Part shown: positions 5,206 through 5,832 of the stretch, one piece after another
Position numbering within the stretch: position 1 is the first letter of the stretch
Layout: each line of letters begins with the position of its first letter
NCBI GenBank assembly: GCA_029553845.1
Contig: JAKPKF010000113.1
Location: forward strand, 1-5,832
Length of the DNA: 5,832 nucleotides
Reading direction: 5' to 3'
From: a bacterium
GTDB taxonomy: Bacteria > Patescibacteria > Dojkabacteria > SC72
Made by a program: the position numbers and the translations under genes
Notes under the pieces: model-generated
Told to the model about the DNA's origin: nothing
The model's input: only the letters and a program-made list of their open reading frames with translations
Databases searched by the model: none

Positions 5206-5436
5206 CTTCTCGAAATAAAACTGCTCACAAGTACCCTGATAGATCCTAGTTTTGTAGCTGAAGTTATGAGTTAGACCGTCTACAACTATTGCTCCAGAGG
5301 CTTTATACTTAACTGGCTTCTCAGTACAGATCTCGTTGTAGATTATTTGGCCGTCAACTACATAAATTTCGTCTAAATTAGTGATTATCAGAGTTGTAAG
5401 TATAAGAAATAGCAGGATTATTTTAGTCAGTTTCAT
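5188..5436 (-). CDS. Small exported or membrane-anchored protein, unknown function
   Basis: I do not recognise this 82-residue protein. The N-terminus (MKLTK, then a hydrophobic run IILLFLILTTLII at 6-18) is typical of a signal peptide or membrane anchor. There is no clear A-x-A cleavage site, so it may stay anchored in the inner membrane. The remaining 60 residues look beta-rich and include two cysteines, Cys37 and Cys70, which could form one disulfide outside the cytoplasm. The C-terminus EKREGGD is coded partly by a run of eight G and lies in a hairpin. A full AGGAGGT Shine-Dalgarno 4 bases from the ATG contains the stop codon of the preceding gene, so both are probably translated together. 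A secreted host-interaction or envelope role is only a guess from location. Confidence 0.72.
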   Translation of the reverse strand: MKLTKIILLFLILTTLIITNLDEIYVVDGQIIYNEICTEKPVKYKASGAIVVDGLTHNFSYKTRIYQGTCEQFYFEKREGGD

Positions 5437-5440
5437 AGAA

Positions 5441-5447
5441 ACCTCCT
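5441..5447 (-). promoter_or_regulatory. Perfect Shine-Dalgarno containing the previous stop codon
   Basis: The minus strand reads TAGGAGGT at 5441-5448: the TAG stop of the upstream secreted gene (5446-5448) runs into a full AGGAGGT. The next ATG follows after 4 bases. The arrangement favours coupled translation of the two exported proteins. Confidence 0.75.
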
Positions 5448-5793
5448 AATTCTTTAATAATTTTAAGCCTAAAGGCTCTCTTGGAATAAGATTGCCAGGG
5501 ACGAAAGGGACTGTGCTACTGCACAACACCCCCTTACACGCCTTAATAGCGTATTGAACTGTCTTGTAATCGTCTCCTGTAACCGGAATTGAGCACCTAA
5601 CCCCTTCAGCTACAGTCTCTACGGGAAAACTAATAAAACTTCCTCCATTCTTAGCCATTTCACAAGTCTCAGGAAGATTATCTACTCCAGAAATCCAGGG
5701 ATCACTCACTATTCTCTCAGCTCTAGCTACATTCACTAGGAATAACAGAGCTAAGACTACTACTAAAAATGGTAAAATCTTTAATATTTTCAC
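5446..5793 (-). CDS. Secreted four-cysteine protein, possibly FN3/Ig-like
   Basis: The 115-residue product begins with a clear Sec signal peptide: Lys at 2 and 5, a hydrophobic core at 6-20, and a likely cleavage after ARA at 23-25. The mature part has four cysteines (44, 67, 86, 91), compatible with two disulfides. Its layout, with TVQYAIKACKGVLCSSTVPF near 78-97 and an ending in P-x-x-P-x-GLKL, resembles the last strands of fibronectin-III-like domains seen in small phage and bacterial exported proteins; this is a pattern impression, not a proven homology. The start is GTG at 5791-5793, chosen because AGGAGG lies 6 bases upstream and the signal peptide begins there, although the frame stays open to the right edge. 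It lies directly before the other exported gene. Confidence 0.75.
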   Translation of the reverse strand: MKILKILPFLVVVLALLFLVNVARAERIVSDPWISGVDNLPETCEMAKNGGSFISFPVETVAEGVRCSIPVTGDDYKTVQYAIKACKGVLCSSTVPFVPGNLIPREPLGLKLLKN

Positions 5794-5799
5794 TTCTTT

Positions 5800-5805
5800 C
5801 CTCCT
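5800..5805 (-). promoter_or_regulatory. Shine-Dalgarno supporting the GTG start of the secreted gene
   Basis: AGGAGG on the minus strand lies 6 bases before the GTG at 5793. Because the frame has no stop before the window edge, this site together with the signal peptide is what fixes the start. Confidence 0.7.
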
Positions 5806-5832
5806 CTTTCTGTATTCATTAATACCTCTTTC

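Overview
This window looks like the structural and packaging module of a short-tailed, P22-like bacteriophage or prophage. All recognisable genes lie on the minus strand, so they read right to left. From the right, the order is large terminase, portal, scaffold, coat. This is the classic P22 order 2-1-8-5, and the visible motifs of each protein fit that assignment. The DNA is AT-rich by eye. Genes are tightly packed and have strong Shine-Dalgarno sequences, as expected for a virus of a bacterium. The host cannot be named from this sequence.

Right part (5188-5832): two small genes in tandem encode proteins with N-terminal export signals. The first has four cysteines after a signal peptide and resembles a small beta-sandwich (FN3/Ig-like) protein. 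The second has a hydrophobic N-terminus and two cysteines. The second gene's Shine-Dalgarno contains the first gene's stop codon. The small terminase gene would normally precede the large one, but nothing here looks like it.

Middle (4757-5187): about 430 bases without a convincing gene, and the most unusual part of the window. From left to right it holds a compact GC-rich dyad in the terL leader, a 12-base tandem repeat, a 13-bp inverted repeat, a perfect 22-base palindrome, an AT stem-loop, a perfect 18-base palindrome, and a perfect 47-base mirror repeat with homopurine AAAG arms. A strong hairpin at 5179-5205 closes the region and overlaps the end of the upstream gene. A possible minus-strand promoter has the 18-base palindrome lying across its -35 and spacer, which suggests a repressible promoter for the head genes.

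Left part (1-4756): terL, portal, scaffold and coat are separated by 12, 43 and 19 bases and probably form one transcription unit. The terminase pumps DNA through the portal into a procapsid built from coat around scaffold. The coat gene runs off the left edge, so only its first 174 codons are visible.
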